From contig DQGF01000214.1 of the NCBI GenBank assembly GCA_003525045.1, positions 1,426 to 13,589 on the forward strand: a DNA stretch of 12,164 bases, written 5' to 3'. The number at the start of each line of letters is the position of its first letter. The stretch's first letter is position 1. The DNA comes from Pseudomonas sp. Its GTDB lineage: Bacteria; Pseudomonadota; Gammaproteobacteria; Pseudomonadales; Pseudomonadaceae. The position numbers were made by a program, and so were the translations under genes. The notes under the pieces are model-generated. The model was not told the DNA's origin. It worked only from the letters and a program-made list of their open reading frames with translations, and made no database searches. Of the stretch, positions 1 to 6,615 are shown piece after piece.

Positions 1-1014
1 CGCGCCCTGGCCAAAAATGCCGCAGGCGATTCCGCCCCAGACGCCACACAAACCATGCAATGGCCAGACACCCAGTACATCGTCGATATGCCATTTGCTC
101 TGGGCTGCGGTAAAGCACCAGACAAACAGCGCACCGGCAACGACACCGGTCATCAGCGCACCTATCGGGTGCATCAGATCGGAGCCGGCGCAGATCGCCA
201 CCAACCCGGCCAGCGGGCCGTTGTGCAGAAAACCCGGGTCATTGCGGCCGACGATCAGCGCCGCCACGGTGCCGCCGACCATGGCCATCAGCGAATTCAC
301 CGCCACCAGACCGCTGATACCTTGCAGGGTTTGCGCACTCATCACGTTGAAACCGAACCAGCCAACGATCAAGATCCACGATCCCAATGCCAGGAAAGGA
401 ATGCTCGAGGGTGCGAATGCCACCAGTTTTCCGTCGCGATAACGACCATTGCGTGGCCCGAGCAACAACACCGCCGCCAGCGCCAGCCAGCCACCCATGG
501 CGTGGACCACCACGGAGCCTGCAAAATCATGGAAGCTGGCGCCAAAGCGTTCCAGCAACCAGGCTTGCATGCCAAAGTTGCCGTTCCAGACCAGGCCTTC
601 GAAAAACGGATAAATGAACGCCACGATCAAGGCCGTCGCGCACAACTGCGGGACGAACCGGGCTCGCTCGGCGATTCCACCGGAAATGATCGCCGGGATC
701 GCCGCGGCAAAGGTCAGCAGAAAGAAAAACTTGACCAACCTGTAGCCATGATCGGCATTGATCACCGCCGCCGGTTGCATGAAGGTGACCCCATAGGAAA
801 TCCAATAGCCTATAAAGAAATAGGCCAGGGTCGAAATGGCGAAGTCGCTGAGAATCTTCGACAGGGCGTTGACCTGGTTCTTTTGTCGGACCGTGCCGAC
901 TTCAAGAAAGGCAAAACCGGCGTGCATGGCCAGCACCATGACCGCGCCACCCAGTATGAACAACGTGTTGGAGCTATGGATCAGACTGTCCACAGCGCTT
1001 TGCAGATTTTCCAT
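1..1014 (-). CDS. amt: Ammonium transporter (Amt/MEP family), C-terminus cut by window edge
   Basis: Translating the minus strand from the ATG at 1014 gives 338 uninterrupted codons that run off the window at base 1. The protein is an inner-membrane ammonium channel. Aligned by eye to E. coli AmtB, the key pore residues are present: the Phe gate in TFAAAIPAI (F102) and in GWFGFN (F222), the recruitment-site Trp in LVWNGN (W143), the structural Asp in FHDFAG (D163), and the twin pore histidines in VVVHAMGG (H171) and PLHGLCG (H320). It has no cleavable signal peptide like the one at the start of E. coli AmtB and begins almost directly with the first membrane helix. It stands alone on its strand here, with no glnK visible on its 5' side; what lies downstream is outside the window. 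An AGG about 12 nt upstream is only a weak ribosome-binding site. The missing part should be the last helices and the cytosolic tail. Confidence is high for family, moderate for substrate. Confidence 0.93.
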   Translation of the reverse strand, partial: MENLQSAVDSLIHSSNTLFILGGAVMVLAMHAGFAFLEVGTVRQKNQVNALSKILSDFAISTLAYFFIGYWISYGVTFMQPAAVINADHGYRLVKFFFLLTFAAAIPAIISGGIAERARFVPQLCATALIVAFIYPFFEGLVWNGNFGMQAWLLERFGASFHDFAGSVVVHAMGGWLALAAVLLLGPRNGRYRDGKLVAFAPSSIPFLALGSWILIVGWFGFNVMSAQTLQGISGLVAVNSLMAMVGGTVAALIVGRNDPGFLHNGPLAGLVAICAGSDLMHPIGALMTGVVAGALFVWCFTAAQSKWHIDDVLGVWPLHGLCGVWGGIACGIFGQGA

Positions 1015-1319
1015 GGGATTGGCAGACCTGAAGGCTAAAAAAGCACCAAAGCAGTTCACGCAGACAATTCATGCACCAAGTTGCAACCTTTCGGGACCAA
1101 TACAGGGACCCGATGAGCCACTTTGGCGCACAAGGTGGGAACCTTTGCGCGAGTTTTCGTTATTTGAGATAAGGTTTTGCTCGAATCATGCCCGGCAACA
1201 GCGCAATGGCGCAGGCGGACGCACCACGACATAGCAAAAGTTGTACCAGTCATTTGTACTGAACCTTCGCGCAAGGCTCATACTCGAACGCAACAGAAGC
1301 CACTTACGGAGATCCACCA
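1015..1319. other. Divergent intergenic region between amt and the yqjD-like operon
   Basis: No convincing gene is visible in these 305 bases; open frames through it lack recognisable protein features. It must carry the promoters for amt (leftward) and the yqjD-like operon (rightward). For the rightward side there is a direct repeat of TTGTAC (1241-1246 and 1254-1259) and a CATACT hexamer (1279-1284), 19 bases after the second copy. For the leftward side there are two imperfect sigma-54-like strings, neither fully convincing. A GGAG at 1308-1311 serves the gene starting at 1320. Confidence 0.6.
1254..1284 (+). promoter_or_regulatory. Possible promoter of the yqjD-like operon
   Basis: A TTGTAC at 1254-1259 resembles a -35 box and CATACT at 1279-1284 a -10 box, but the spacer is 19 bases, longer than the ideal 17. 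The second hexamer lies 35 nt before the ATG at 1320. The E. coli yqjDEK-type genes are stationary-phase expressed, and a CATACT -10 could be used by sigma-S, but the C expected just upstream of a sigma-S -10 is a T here. Weak prediction. Confidence 0.25.
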
Positions 1320-1634
1320 ATGGCCAGCATCAAGGCAAAGACTGCTCAAGAAATTCTGATGAATGATTTTCAAACACTGGTCAGCGACACCGAGCGGTTG
1401 CTGGAACACACCGCAACGCTGGCTGGGGATCAGGCCGATGAATTGCGCTCGCAAATCCACGACAGTCTGCTGCGTGCCCGCGAAACCTTGAAACTGACCG
1501 AAGATTCCCTGCGCGAACGCGGCAAGGCCGCCGTTACCGCGACCGAAGACTATGTTCAGGCCAACCCATGGCAATCGGTCGGGATCGCCGCAGGCGTGGG
1601 TTTCCTGATTGGTCTGCTGGCCACTCGGCGCTGA
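1320..1634 (+). CDS. DUF883 family membrane-anchored protein (YqjD/ElaB-like)
   Basis: This 104-residue protein matches the YqjD/ElaB/YgaM family (DUF883). It has a long charged amphipathic helical N-terminal part (about residues 5-75) and then the family signature around residues 76-104: an acidic-tyrosine segment, ANPWQSVGIAAGVGFLIG, and a terminal double arginine. The last ~20 residues form one membrane anchor. In E. coli YqjD and ElaB are stationary-phase inner-membrane proteins reported to bind ribosomes through the N-terminal part; a similar role here is inference. The start is supported by a GGAG 8 bases upstream. It is the first gene of a tight operon, with the next ATG beginning two bases after its TGA. 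Confidence 0.9.
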   Translation: MASIKAKTAQEILMNDFQTLVSDTERLLEHTATLAGDQADELRSQIHDSLLRARETLKLTEDSLRERGKAAVTATEDYVQANPWQSVGIAAGVGFLIGLLATRR

Positions 1635-1636
1635 TT

Positions 1637-2026
1637 ATGGCGATCGGCGAATCTGGCTCGTCCGCGACGGGCCCAAGCTCCTCACCGCGGCGCCTGGGCG
1701 CCGCTTTCCTGGGACTGTTGCACAGCCATGTCGAACTGTTCGGCATCGAATTGCAGGAACAAAAAGCCCGCACCGTCAGCCTGTTGCTGTTCGCCGGCCT
1801 GGCGCTGGTGTTTGCCTTGCTGTTGCTGGTGGGTTTGTCGACGCTGGTGTTGATCCTGTTTTGGGACACCTATCGCCTGCCAGCCATCATCGGGCTCTGC
1901 GTGTTCTATACCCTCGCGGCCATTTTCTGTGGGATGCGCTTGAGAGCAGCGATTTTCGATGAGTCCTCGCCCTTCCATGGCACTCTGGAAGAATTGGCCA
2001 ATGATCGGGAGCGCCTGCTGCCATGA
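1637..2026 (+). CDS. Phage holin family protein / YqjE-like membrane protein
   Basis: A 129-residue protein of the YqjE type (often named 'phage holin family protein', Phage_holin_3_6), with a polar Ser/Gly-rich N-terminus, an amphipathic stretch (residues 20-45), and two hydrophobic helices at about 48-76 and 82-101 with a short WDTYRLP loop between them. The C-terminal ~25 residues are polar and acidic. The frame stays open upstream to 1568, inside the previous gene, but ATG 1637 is the sensible start: it lies two bases after the previous stop, consistent with translational coupling, and it removes an Arg-rich artefactual extension. The holin name comes only from fold-level similarity. Nothing nearby suggests a prophage, and the yqjD-yqjE pairing indicates a housekeeping or stress membrane role. 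Confidence 0.87.
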   Translation: MAIGESGSSATGPSSSPRRLGAAFLGLLHSHVELFGIELQEQKARTVSLLLFAGLALVFALLLLVGLSTLVLILFWDTYRLPAIIGLCVFYTLAAIFCGMRLRAAIFDESSPFHGTLEELANDRERLLP

Positions 2027-2364
2027 GCCTGCCTGAACTGCCTCACAACAGCTCGCGCACGGAAATGCGCAAGGCGTTGATCCGCCTGCGCATGGAAATG
2101 CATCGCCAGGAAATCCGCCACGAATCCACGCAACTGTTGCAACCACTGCAGCGTGTGCGCGGGATGACGCAAAACCTGCACAATGGCTTCGGCATCAAAC
2201 ACGCCCCGCTCTGGGGCGTGGCGGCCGTGACCTTACTGGGTTTTCTAACCGGCAAAGGCGCCAAAAGTGGCGGCACCAGCAGCCTGACCCGACTGGTGCG
2301 CCTGGGGACCACGCTGGGTCCATTGATCAAGCTGGTTATGCAAGGCTCCTCACGTAACCATTAA
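2023..2364 (+). CDS. Small membrane protein of the yqjDE-type operon, function unknown
   Basis: A 113-residue protein starting at an ATG that overlaps the previous stop (ATGA at 2023-2026), a classic coupled arrangement. The first ~50 residues are highly charged and helical with many Arg, Glu and Gln. A hydrophobic stretch follows at about 62-78 (LWGVAAVTLLGFLTG), then a Gly/Ser/Lys-rich turn and a second moderately hydrophobic segment at 89-106. It occupies the position that yqjK has in the enteric operon, but I do not recognise convincing sequence similarity to YqjK. A role with the two preceding membrane proteins is inferred from context only. Confidence 0.8.
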   Translation: MSLPELPHNSSRTEMRKALIRLRMEMHRQEIRHESTQLLQPLQRVRGMTQNLHNGFGIKHAPLWGVAAVTLLGFLTGKGAKSGGTSSLTRLVRLGTTLGPLIKLVMQGSSRNH

Positions 2365-2401
2365 GCCACCCTCTGGCTGCATTCTTGCAACGCCACCGGG
2401 A

Positions 2402-2425
2402 TGAACCTCTTTATCAAGGGGTTCA
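2402..2425 (+). terminator. Hairpin after the yqjDE-like operon (no U-tract)
   Basis: TGAACCTCTT (2402-2411) pairs with AAGGGGTTCA (2416-2425) around a TATC loop, giving a 10-bp stem with one G-U pair. No run of T follows on the plus strand, so this is not a canonical intrinsic terminator. It may be a mRNA 3' stabiliser, an attenuator-like structure or a rho-assisted end. It sits 38 nt after the operon's last stop and 62 nt before the EAL gene. Confidence 0.35.
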
Positions 2426-2486
2426 GACCTGCGTGCCTACCTGGCCATCGGGCTCAACCAGAACAAGACCTTAATGAGGAGACTTC

Positions 2487-3650
2487 GTGATCGAGGGGCA
2501 ACCGCTCGCCTGCTTTCAGCCGTTCATCGATACCGCCACTGGCCGTATTGCTGGCGTCGAAGCCCTGGGCCGACTGCGTCAGGCCGATGGTCAACTGACC
2601 TCCGTGGGGCCGCTGTTCGCCGCCCCGGGCATACCCGCTATCGCTCTGCGCCGGCTCGATCGGCAGATCCGCGACAACGCTTTGAGCCGCCTGCATGAAG
2701 CGCCCCCGGACTGGTTTCTCAGCTTGAACATGTCACCGCGCTGGATCAGCCGCTTGCGACCCGACCAGGCCCTGCCAAGCCTCAAGCAACTGAGCCGGCA
2801 TGGTGTCGACCCCGGGCGAATCGTGTTCGAGATCACCGAGCTGGAGGGCGATATCCAGCGTCTGGCGCATGTGGTGGCGCGCTACCGGCAAGCCGGTGCG
2901 CGGATTGCCATCGATGATTTCGGTGCCGGCTACTCGCAGCTCGATCGCGTGCTGGCCCTGCAACCGGATATTCTCAAGCTCGATATGCGTTTATTCCAAG
3001 CTGCTGCGTTAGGCGGCCCCAGTAGCGACGTGGTCAAGGCCCTGGCGCAAATGGCGGAAAAAACCGGTTGCTGGATTATTGCCGAAGGGGTGGAAACCGA
3101 TGCGCAACTCAATTTCGCCCTGGAGTGCGGTTCGCGTTATGTGCAGGGTTTTCTGTTTGCCCGGGCGCAAGAGGATTTCTTTGCCTCTGACGCCTTTGTC
3201 GAGCGTTTCGCGCAACTGCGCCAGCGCTATGTTCAACACAAACTGGCCGAGCGCGGTCGTTTGATGAGCATGCGCCAGCAACTCTGCGAGCTGATGGCCA
3301 TTCTGCAGGCCTGGGCTCAGGCCCAGGCGCCGGTCAGCGCCTTGCCGCAACTGGATGCTTTCCCCTGGCTGTTGCGCTTCTATCAATGCGACCGCCACGG
3401 CACGCAATTGACGCCTAACCTTGAATGGCGCAATAACCGCTGGGAAGCCGACAATCGCTACCTGGGCCACAATTGGTCATGGCGCCCGTACTTCTATCAC
3501 TTGCTTGCCGAAGGCTGGGATGAGCGCCGGTTGACGCTCTCCAATACTTACCGTGATGCCACCAGCAACCAGTACTGCCTCACCGCCGGGCAATTCTTCG
3601 ACGATGGCGAACGACTGCTGCTCATCGATATCGATGCCGCCGGGCTGTAG
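2487..3650 (+). CDS. EAL-domain c-di-GMP phosphodiesterase with C-terminal YkuI_C/Cache-like sensor domain
   Basis: This 387-residue soluble protein should hydrolyse cyclic di-GMP to pGpG. The EAL domain fills residues 1-245 and keeps the catalytic set: E25 of the EALGR motif, N81 (LNMSP), E115 (EITE), D143-D144 (IDDFGAG), K164 (LKLD), E200 (AEGVE) and Q220 (VQGF), so it looks active. A helical linker (245-285) joins a C-terminal domain (about 285-387) with HNWSWRPYF and LSNTYRDA motifs. These recall the PAS/Cache-like domain of Bacillus YkuI (EAL-associated domain YkuI_C). There is no signal peptide or membrane helix, so this sensor would be cytoplasmic. The start is GTG at 2487, supported by GAGGAG five bases upstream. 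The TAG stop lies inside the first arm of a REP element, so the 3' end may have been set by that insertion. Confidence 0.92.
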   Translation: MIEGQPLACFQPFIDTATGRIAGVEALGRLRQADGQLTSVGPLFAAPGIPAIALRRLDRQIRDNALSRLHEAPPDWFLSLNMSPRWISRLRPDQALPSLKQLSRHGVDPGRIVFEITELEGDIQRLAHVVARYRQAGARIAIDDFGAGYSQLDRVLALQPDILKLDMRLFQAAALGGPSSDVVKALAQMAEKTGCWIIAEGVETDAQLNFALECGSRYVQGFLFARAQEDFFASDAFVERFAQLRQRYVQHKLAERGRLMSMRQQLCELMAILQAWAQAQAPVSALPQLDAFPWLLRFYQCDRHGTQLTPNLEWRNNRWEADNRYLGHNWSWRPYFYHLLAEGWDERRLTLSNTYRDATSNQYCLTAGQFFDDGERLLLIDIDAAGL

Positions 3651-3739
3651 GAGCCGAGCTTGCTCGCGATGGCGGTGTGTCAGGCAACGATGATGTCGAC
3701 TAACACTCCCTCTTCGCGGGCAAACCTCGCTCCTACAGG
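3645..3739. repeat. REPIN (two inverted Pseudomonas REP sequences)
   Basis: The left arm (3645-3675) starts CTGTAGGAGC and contains CGAGCTTGCTCG, a small palindrome. The right arm (3712-3739) ends GCTCCTACAGG and is the inverted version with CTTCGCGGG. About 36 bases separate the arms. Arms of this form are the common extragenic palindromes of the fluorescent pseudomonads, moved by RAYT transposases. It lies between two plus-strand genes and could act as a 3' mRNA stabiliser or a gyrase/IHF site; those roles are inferred from REP elements in general. The upstream EAL gene's stop codon (3648-3650) is within the left arm. Confidence 0.85.
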
Positions 3740-3819
3740 GGTTGTGGTGTTTTTCCCTTGCAGACCATGGCGCGAACCCGGAAGCTAGGGATTCAGTCAC
3801 CTGACGGAGCGAACCAGCC

Positions 3820-5148
3820 TTGGATTGGCACACCCTGCTTACCCGCGAACGCCTCGGAAAGCCTCTGCACAGCCCGGAAGAACTCGGCCGCAGCCCTTTC
3901 CACAAAGACCACGACCGCATCATTTTTTCGGGAGCGTTTCGCCGCCTCGGGCGCAAGACGCAGGTTCATCCAGTCACCAGTAACGATCACATCCACACGC
4001 GCCTGACCCATTCGCTGGAAGTCAGTTGCGTCGGCCGTTCCCTGGGCATGCGCGTCGGTGAAACCATCCGCCGTGCCCTGCCCGATTGGTGCGAACCCAG
4101 CGACCTGGGGATGGTTGTGCAATCGGCCTGCCTGGCCCACGACATCGGCAACCCGCCCTTCGGCCACTCCGGCGAAGACGCGATTCGACACTGGTTCCAG
4201 CAAGCCGCCGGTCGTGGCTGGCTGGATGACATGAGCGAAGTCGAACGCGATGACTTCCTCAATTTCGAAGGCAATGCCCAAGGCTTCCGAGTACTCACCC
4301 AGCTGGAATATCACCAGTTCGACGGCGGCACCCGGCTGACCTACGCCACCCTGGGCACTTACCTGAAATACCCCTGGACTGCCAGGCACGCAGATTCATT
4401 GGGCTACAAGAAGCACAAGTTCGGCTGCTATCAGAGTGAACTGCCGCTGCTGGAGCAAATCGCCCATAAGCTCGGCCTGCCACAACTCGAGGACCAGCGC
4501 TGGGCGCGTCATCCGCTGGTGTACCTGATGGAGGCCGCCGATGACATCTGCTACGCGCTCATCGATCTGGAAGATGGCCTGGAGATGGAGTTGCTGGAGT
4601 ATGCCGAAGTCGAATCGCTGCTGCTGGACCTGGTGGGTGACGATTTGCCGGAAACCTATCGCCAGCTCGGTCCGCAGGATTCGCGCCGACGCAAACTGGC
4701 GATCCTGCGCGGCAAAGCCATTGAACACCTGACCAATGCCGCGGCCCGCGCATTTGTCGAGCAACAGGATACGTTGCTGGCGGGCCTGCTGCCCGGCGAT
4801 CTGGTGGAGCACATGCATGGCCCTGCCAAGCGCTGCGTATTGAATGCCAAGGACATGGCGCGCAAAAAGATCTTCCAGGACAAGCGCAAGACCCTGCACG
4901 AAATCGGCGCCTACACCACGCTGGAGATCCTGCTCAATGCCTTCTGCGGTGCGGCACTGGAACAGCACAACGGTCGCACGCCCTCCTTCAAGAGCCGGCG
5001 CATCCTCGATCTGCTAGGTAACAATGCGCCCGATCCTTGCGGTCCCTTGCACACATCGTTTCTGCGCATGATTGATTTCATCGCGGGCATGACCGACAGC
5101 TATGCCGGTGACATGGCACTGGAAATGACCGGTCGCTCCAACCATTGA
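3820..5148 (+). CDS. dgt: Deoxyguanosinetriphosphate triphosphohydrolase (dGTPase)
   Basis: A 442-residue HD-superfamily enzyme that cleaves dGTP (or other dNTPs in the shorter bacterial class) to the nucleoside and triphosphate, trimming dNTP pools. The N-terminus has the family segment [19 protein letters not shown] and KTQVHP. The metal-binding HD motif is complete: H64 (RLTHSLEV), H107-D108 ([15 protein letters not shown]) and the aspartate in [11 protein letters not shown] (D241/D242). The length fits the ~440-residue Pseudomonas type rather than the ~505-residue E. coli Dgt. The start is an unusual TTG at 3820, chosen because the conserved MDWHTLL beginning follows it and a GGAG lies 10 bases upstream; no in-frame ATG fits as well. 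The gene stands alone between a REPIN and a strong hairpin and appears to be an independent housekeeping gene. Confidence 0.94.
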   Translation: MDWHTLLTRERLGKPLHSPEELGRSPFHKDHDRIIFSGAFRRLGRKTQVHPVTSNDHIHTRLTHSLEVSCVGRSLGMRVGETIRRALPDWCEPSDLGMVVQSACLAHDIGNPPFGHSGEDAIRHWFQQAAGRGWLDDMSEVERDDFLNFEGNAQGFRVLTQLEYHQFDGGTRLTYATLGTYLKYPWTARHADSLGYKKHKFGCYQSELPLLEQIAHKLGLPQLEDQRWARHPLVYLMEAADDICYALIDLEDGLEMELLEYAEVESLLLDLVGDDLPETYRQLGPQDSRRRKLAILRGKAIEHLTNAAARAFVEQQDTLLAGLLPGDLVEHMHGPAKRCVLNAKDMARKKIFQDKRKTLHEIGAYTTLEILLNAFCGAALEQHNGRTPSFKSRRILDLLGNNAPDPCGPLHTSFLRMIDFIAGMTDSYAGDMALEMTGRSNH

Positions 5149-5156
5149 CTGGACCC

Positions 5157-5197
5157 GGTTGATCAGCCATTGCGCCACCTGCAATGGCTGATCAGCC
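5157..5197. terminator. Strong inverted repeat after dgt (likely transcript end)
   Basis: TGATCAGCCATTGC (5160-5173) and GCAATGGCTGATCA (5181-5194) are perfect inverted copies with a seven-base loop. The stem can extend to 17 pairs with one G-U. It begins nine bases after the dgt stop codon. There is no T-run on either strand, so it is not a textbook intrinsic terminator, but its position fits the end of the dgt transcript or an mRNA 3' stabilising stem. The core TGATCA is itself palindromic. Confidence 0.55.
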
Positions 5198-5331
5198 CTT
5201 GAAAATCCAAGTACATTCAACGCTCGCTGAATCCCCCTACAGCTCGTGGTAAGTGGACTGATCGTATGTGCGGGGTTCTCGCTCAATAATCACCCTCCAC
5301 TGTACTCGACAGATGAAGCGTGAGTAATCCT

Positions 5332-5850
5332 ATGTTCGATGACGATCTGCGCATCTTGCTGGTAGAAGATCACCCCTTTCAGCTCAGGGCGACTCAATAC
5401 CTGCTTGAGAGTTACGGCTTCACTCAACTGACCCCCGCCGACAGTGCCGCAAGCGCGATGCAACACATGCTCAAGGCTGCGCAACCATTCGATATTCTTC
5501 TATGCGATCAATGCCTGCCCGACCTTCCCGGCCTTGAGTTGATTGAGTACGCCAGTCACTGGGGGATGATCAGGCAGGCCATACTACTAAGCAGCCTGAC
5601 ACCCGCAGAACTGGATGGGATCAAACAAATGGCTTATGAACATCGACTGCCATTGTTGGGTTACTTGCTCAAGCCGTTGAAACAATCCGAATTTCTAAAC
5701 TTGTTGACCTTGGCTGCGCCATTAAAACAAGACCGAGATCCGGACATTAAAATTCCGACTCAAACACAATTTGCAACTTCCACAACAGGAGTTCCAACAC
5801 CTCGACTAAACACCAACCACTGCCACCATCGTCATAATAAATCCAGTTGA
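5332..5850 (+). CDS. Stand-alone receiver protein, RocR-like N-terminal domain without EAL
   Basis: A 172-residue protein. Residues 6-128 form a response-regulator receiver with the full set: acidic pair E12-D13 (LLVEDHPFQ), phospho-acceptor D59 (DILLCDQCLPDLPG), S87 (ILLSS) and K114 (LLKPL). The VEDHPFQLR start, the ILLSS strand and the helix patterns resemble the receiver of P. aeruginosa RocR, where a c-di-GMP-degrading EAL domain follows. Here the receiver is followed only by a ~45-residue tail rich in Thr, Asn, Pro and His (CHHRHNK near the end). That tail has lower GC than the rest and matches no EAL sequence. The protein probably takes phosphate from the adjacent kinase's HPt domain, as a sink or a protein-binding switch. 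A GTG at 5320 would add four residues; ATG 5332 is preferred because a TGAG lies 7 bases upstream. It is 130 nt before the BvgA-like gene. Confidence 0.82.
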   Translation: MFDDDLRILLVEDHPFQLRATQYLLESYGFTQLTPADSAASAMQHMLKAAQPFDILLCDQCLPDLPGLELIEYASHWGMIRQAILLSSLTPAELDGIKQMAYEHRLPLLGYLLKPLKQSEFLNLLTLAAPLKQDRDPDIKIPTQTQFATSTTGVPTPRLNTNHCHHRHNKSS

Positions 5851-5861
5851 TACGTAGTCCT

Positions 5862-5890
5862 ATTCCTTTTCATTTGTAGGAATCTTCCTA
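5862..5890. promoter_or_regulatory. Candidate BvgA/RocA-type heptad cluster upstream of the response regulator
   Basis: Three heptads close to the BvgA half-site (T/A)TTC(C/T)TA lie in 29 bases: ATTCCTT (5862-5868), the inverted TAGGAAT (5877-5883, reverse complement ATTCCTA, an exact match) and CTTCCTA (5884-5890, one mismatch). The last two form the palindrome TAGGAATCTTCCTA. The cluster is 91 nt upstream of the regulator's start codon in an otherwise empty 130-nt gap. The regulator's DNA-binding domain is very close to BvgA, so autoregulation is a reasonable inference, not demonstrated. Confidence 0.4.
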
Positions 5891-5980
5891 TATTGCTGCT
5901 GCCGGTCCGTCAGTTCATGCGTCACCTCAACTATCTGAGCTAAGGTGCGCGCTTTATTCGCGCTCGTATGGGATTTGATT

Positions 5981-6607
5981 ATGAACTCCGTTTTTATCGT
6001 CGACGATCACCCTGTCATCCGTCTTGCCGTCCGAATGCTGCTCGAACATGAAGGTTACAACGTCGTCGGCGAAACAGATAATGGGGTCGATGCCATGCAG
6101 ATGGTTCGCGAATGCATGCCCGACCTGGTCATTCTCGATATCAGCATTCCCAAACTGGACGGACTGGAAGTTCTCGCTCGTTTCAACCAAATGTGTACAC
6201 CGATAAAGACACTGGTATTAACGGCCCAGTGCCCGAAACTTTTCGGTATACGCTGCATGCAATCCGGCGCCTGCGGATATGTGTGTAAACAGGAAGAGCT
6301 GAGTGAACTGGTCAGCGCCATCAAAGCCGTGTTGTCAGGTTACAACTATTACCCGAGTCAGGCCCTGAGTCCTGTTCGTGGCGATGATGCGCATTATGCC
6401 GACCTGGAGTTGTTCAAGGCAGTCAACGACCGCGAACTGATGGTATTGCAACTTTTTGCCCAAGGTCGCACCAACAAGGAAATTGCCAAAGGCATGTTTC
6501 TGAGCAACAAGACGGTCAGCACTTATAAAAAACGACTCATGCAAAAACTCAAGGCCAAATCTCTGGTTGAACTCATCGAGATGGCAAAACGTAACGCATT
6601 AGTGTGA
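5981..6607 (+). CDS. BvgA/RocA-type NarL-family response regulator
   Basis: A 208-residue transcription factor and probable phospho-acceptor of the kinase encoded next. The receiver (1-120) has D8-D9 (VDDHP), phospho-site D53 (LVILDISIPKLDG), T81 and K103 (YVCKQEEL). The LuxR-type helix-turn-helix (about 148-205) contains NDRELMVLQLFAQG, TNKEIAKGMF and LSNKTVSTYKKRL. From memory it matches Bordetella BvgA over nearly its whole length, including the end SLVELIEMAKRNALV, and equally the Roc/Sad regulator RocA1. The frame stays open upstream to a GTG at 5945, but ATG 5981 gives the MNSVFIVDDHP start expected for the family, despite a poor ribosome-binding site (GGGA about 9 bases upstream). Its TGA overlaps or nearly abuts the kinase start. 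In P. aeruginosa RocA1 controls cup fimbrial genes; targets here are unknown. Confidence 0.93.
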   Translation: MNSVFIVDDHPVIRLAVRMLLEHEGYNVVGETDNGVDAMQMVRECMPDLVILDISIPKLDGLEVLARFNQMCTPIKTLVLTAQCPKLFGIRCMQSGACGYVCKQEELSELVSAIKAVLSGYNYYPSQALSPVRGDDAHYADLELFKAVNDRELMVLQLFAQGRTNKEIAKGMFLSNKTVSTYKKRLMQKLKAKSLVELIEMAKRNALV

Positions 6608-6615
6608 GAACCAGG

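Noticed and set aside
55..1038. Long open frame (327 codons) on the plus strand opposite the ammonium transporter
   Set aside because: The protein is rich in His, Gln, Arg and Asp, with no recognisable domain, and it is the antisense shadow of a clear Amt gene whose pore residues are intact on the minus strand.
1034..1078. Sigma-54-like promoter strings for amt on the minus strand (TTGGTGCTTTTTTAGC at 1049-1034 and TGGTGCATGAATTGTC at 1078-1063)
   Set aside because: The first has correct GG-GC spacing but would leave a leader of only about nine bases before the ATG. The second has GT in place of the near-invariant GC. Neither is strong enough to annotate.
1637..2026. Prophage holin
   Set aside because: The family name contains 'phage holin', but the gene sits between a DUF883 gene and another small membrane protein in a yqjDE-like operon, with no lysis or phage genes nearby.
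5947..5963. Small inverted repeat GCGCG/CGCGC in the leader of the BvgA-like gene
   Set aside because: Only five base pairs in GC-rich DNA, so easily chance. It is 17 bases before the start codon and could affect translation, but nothing supports that.
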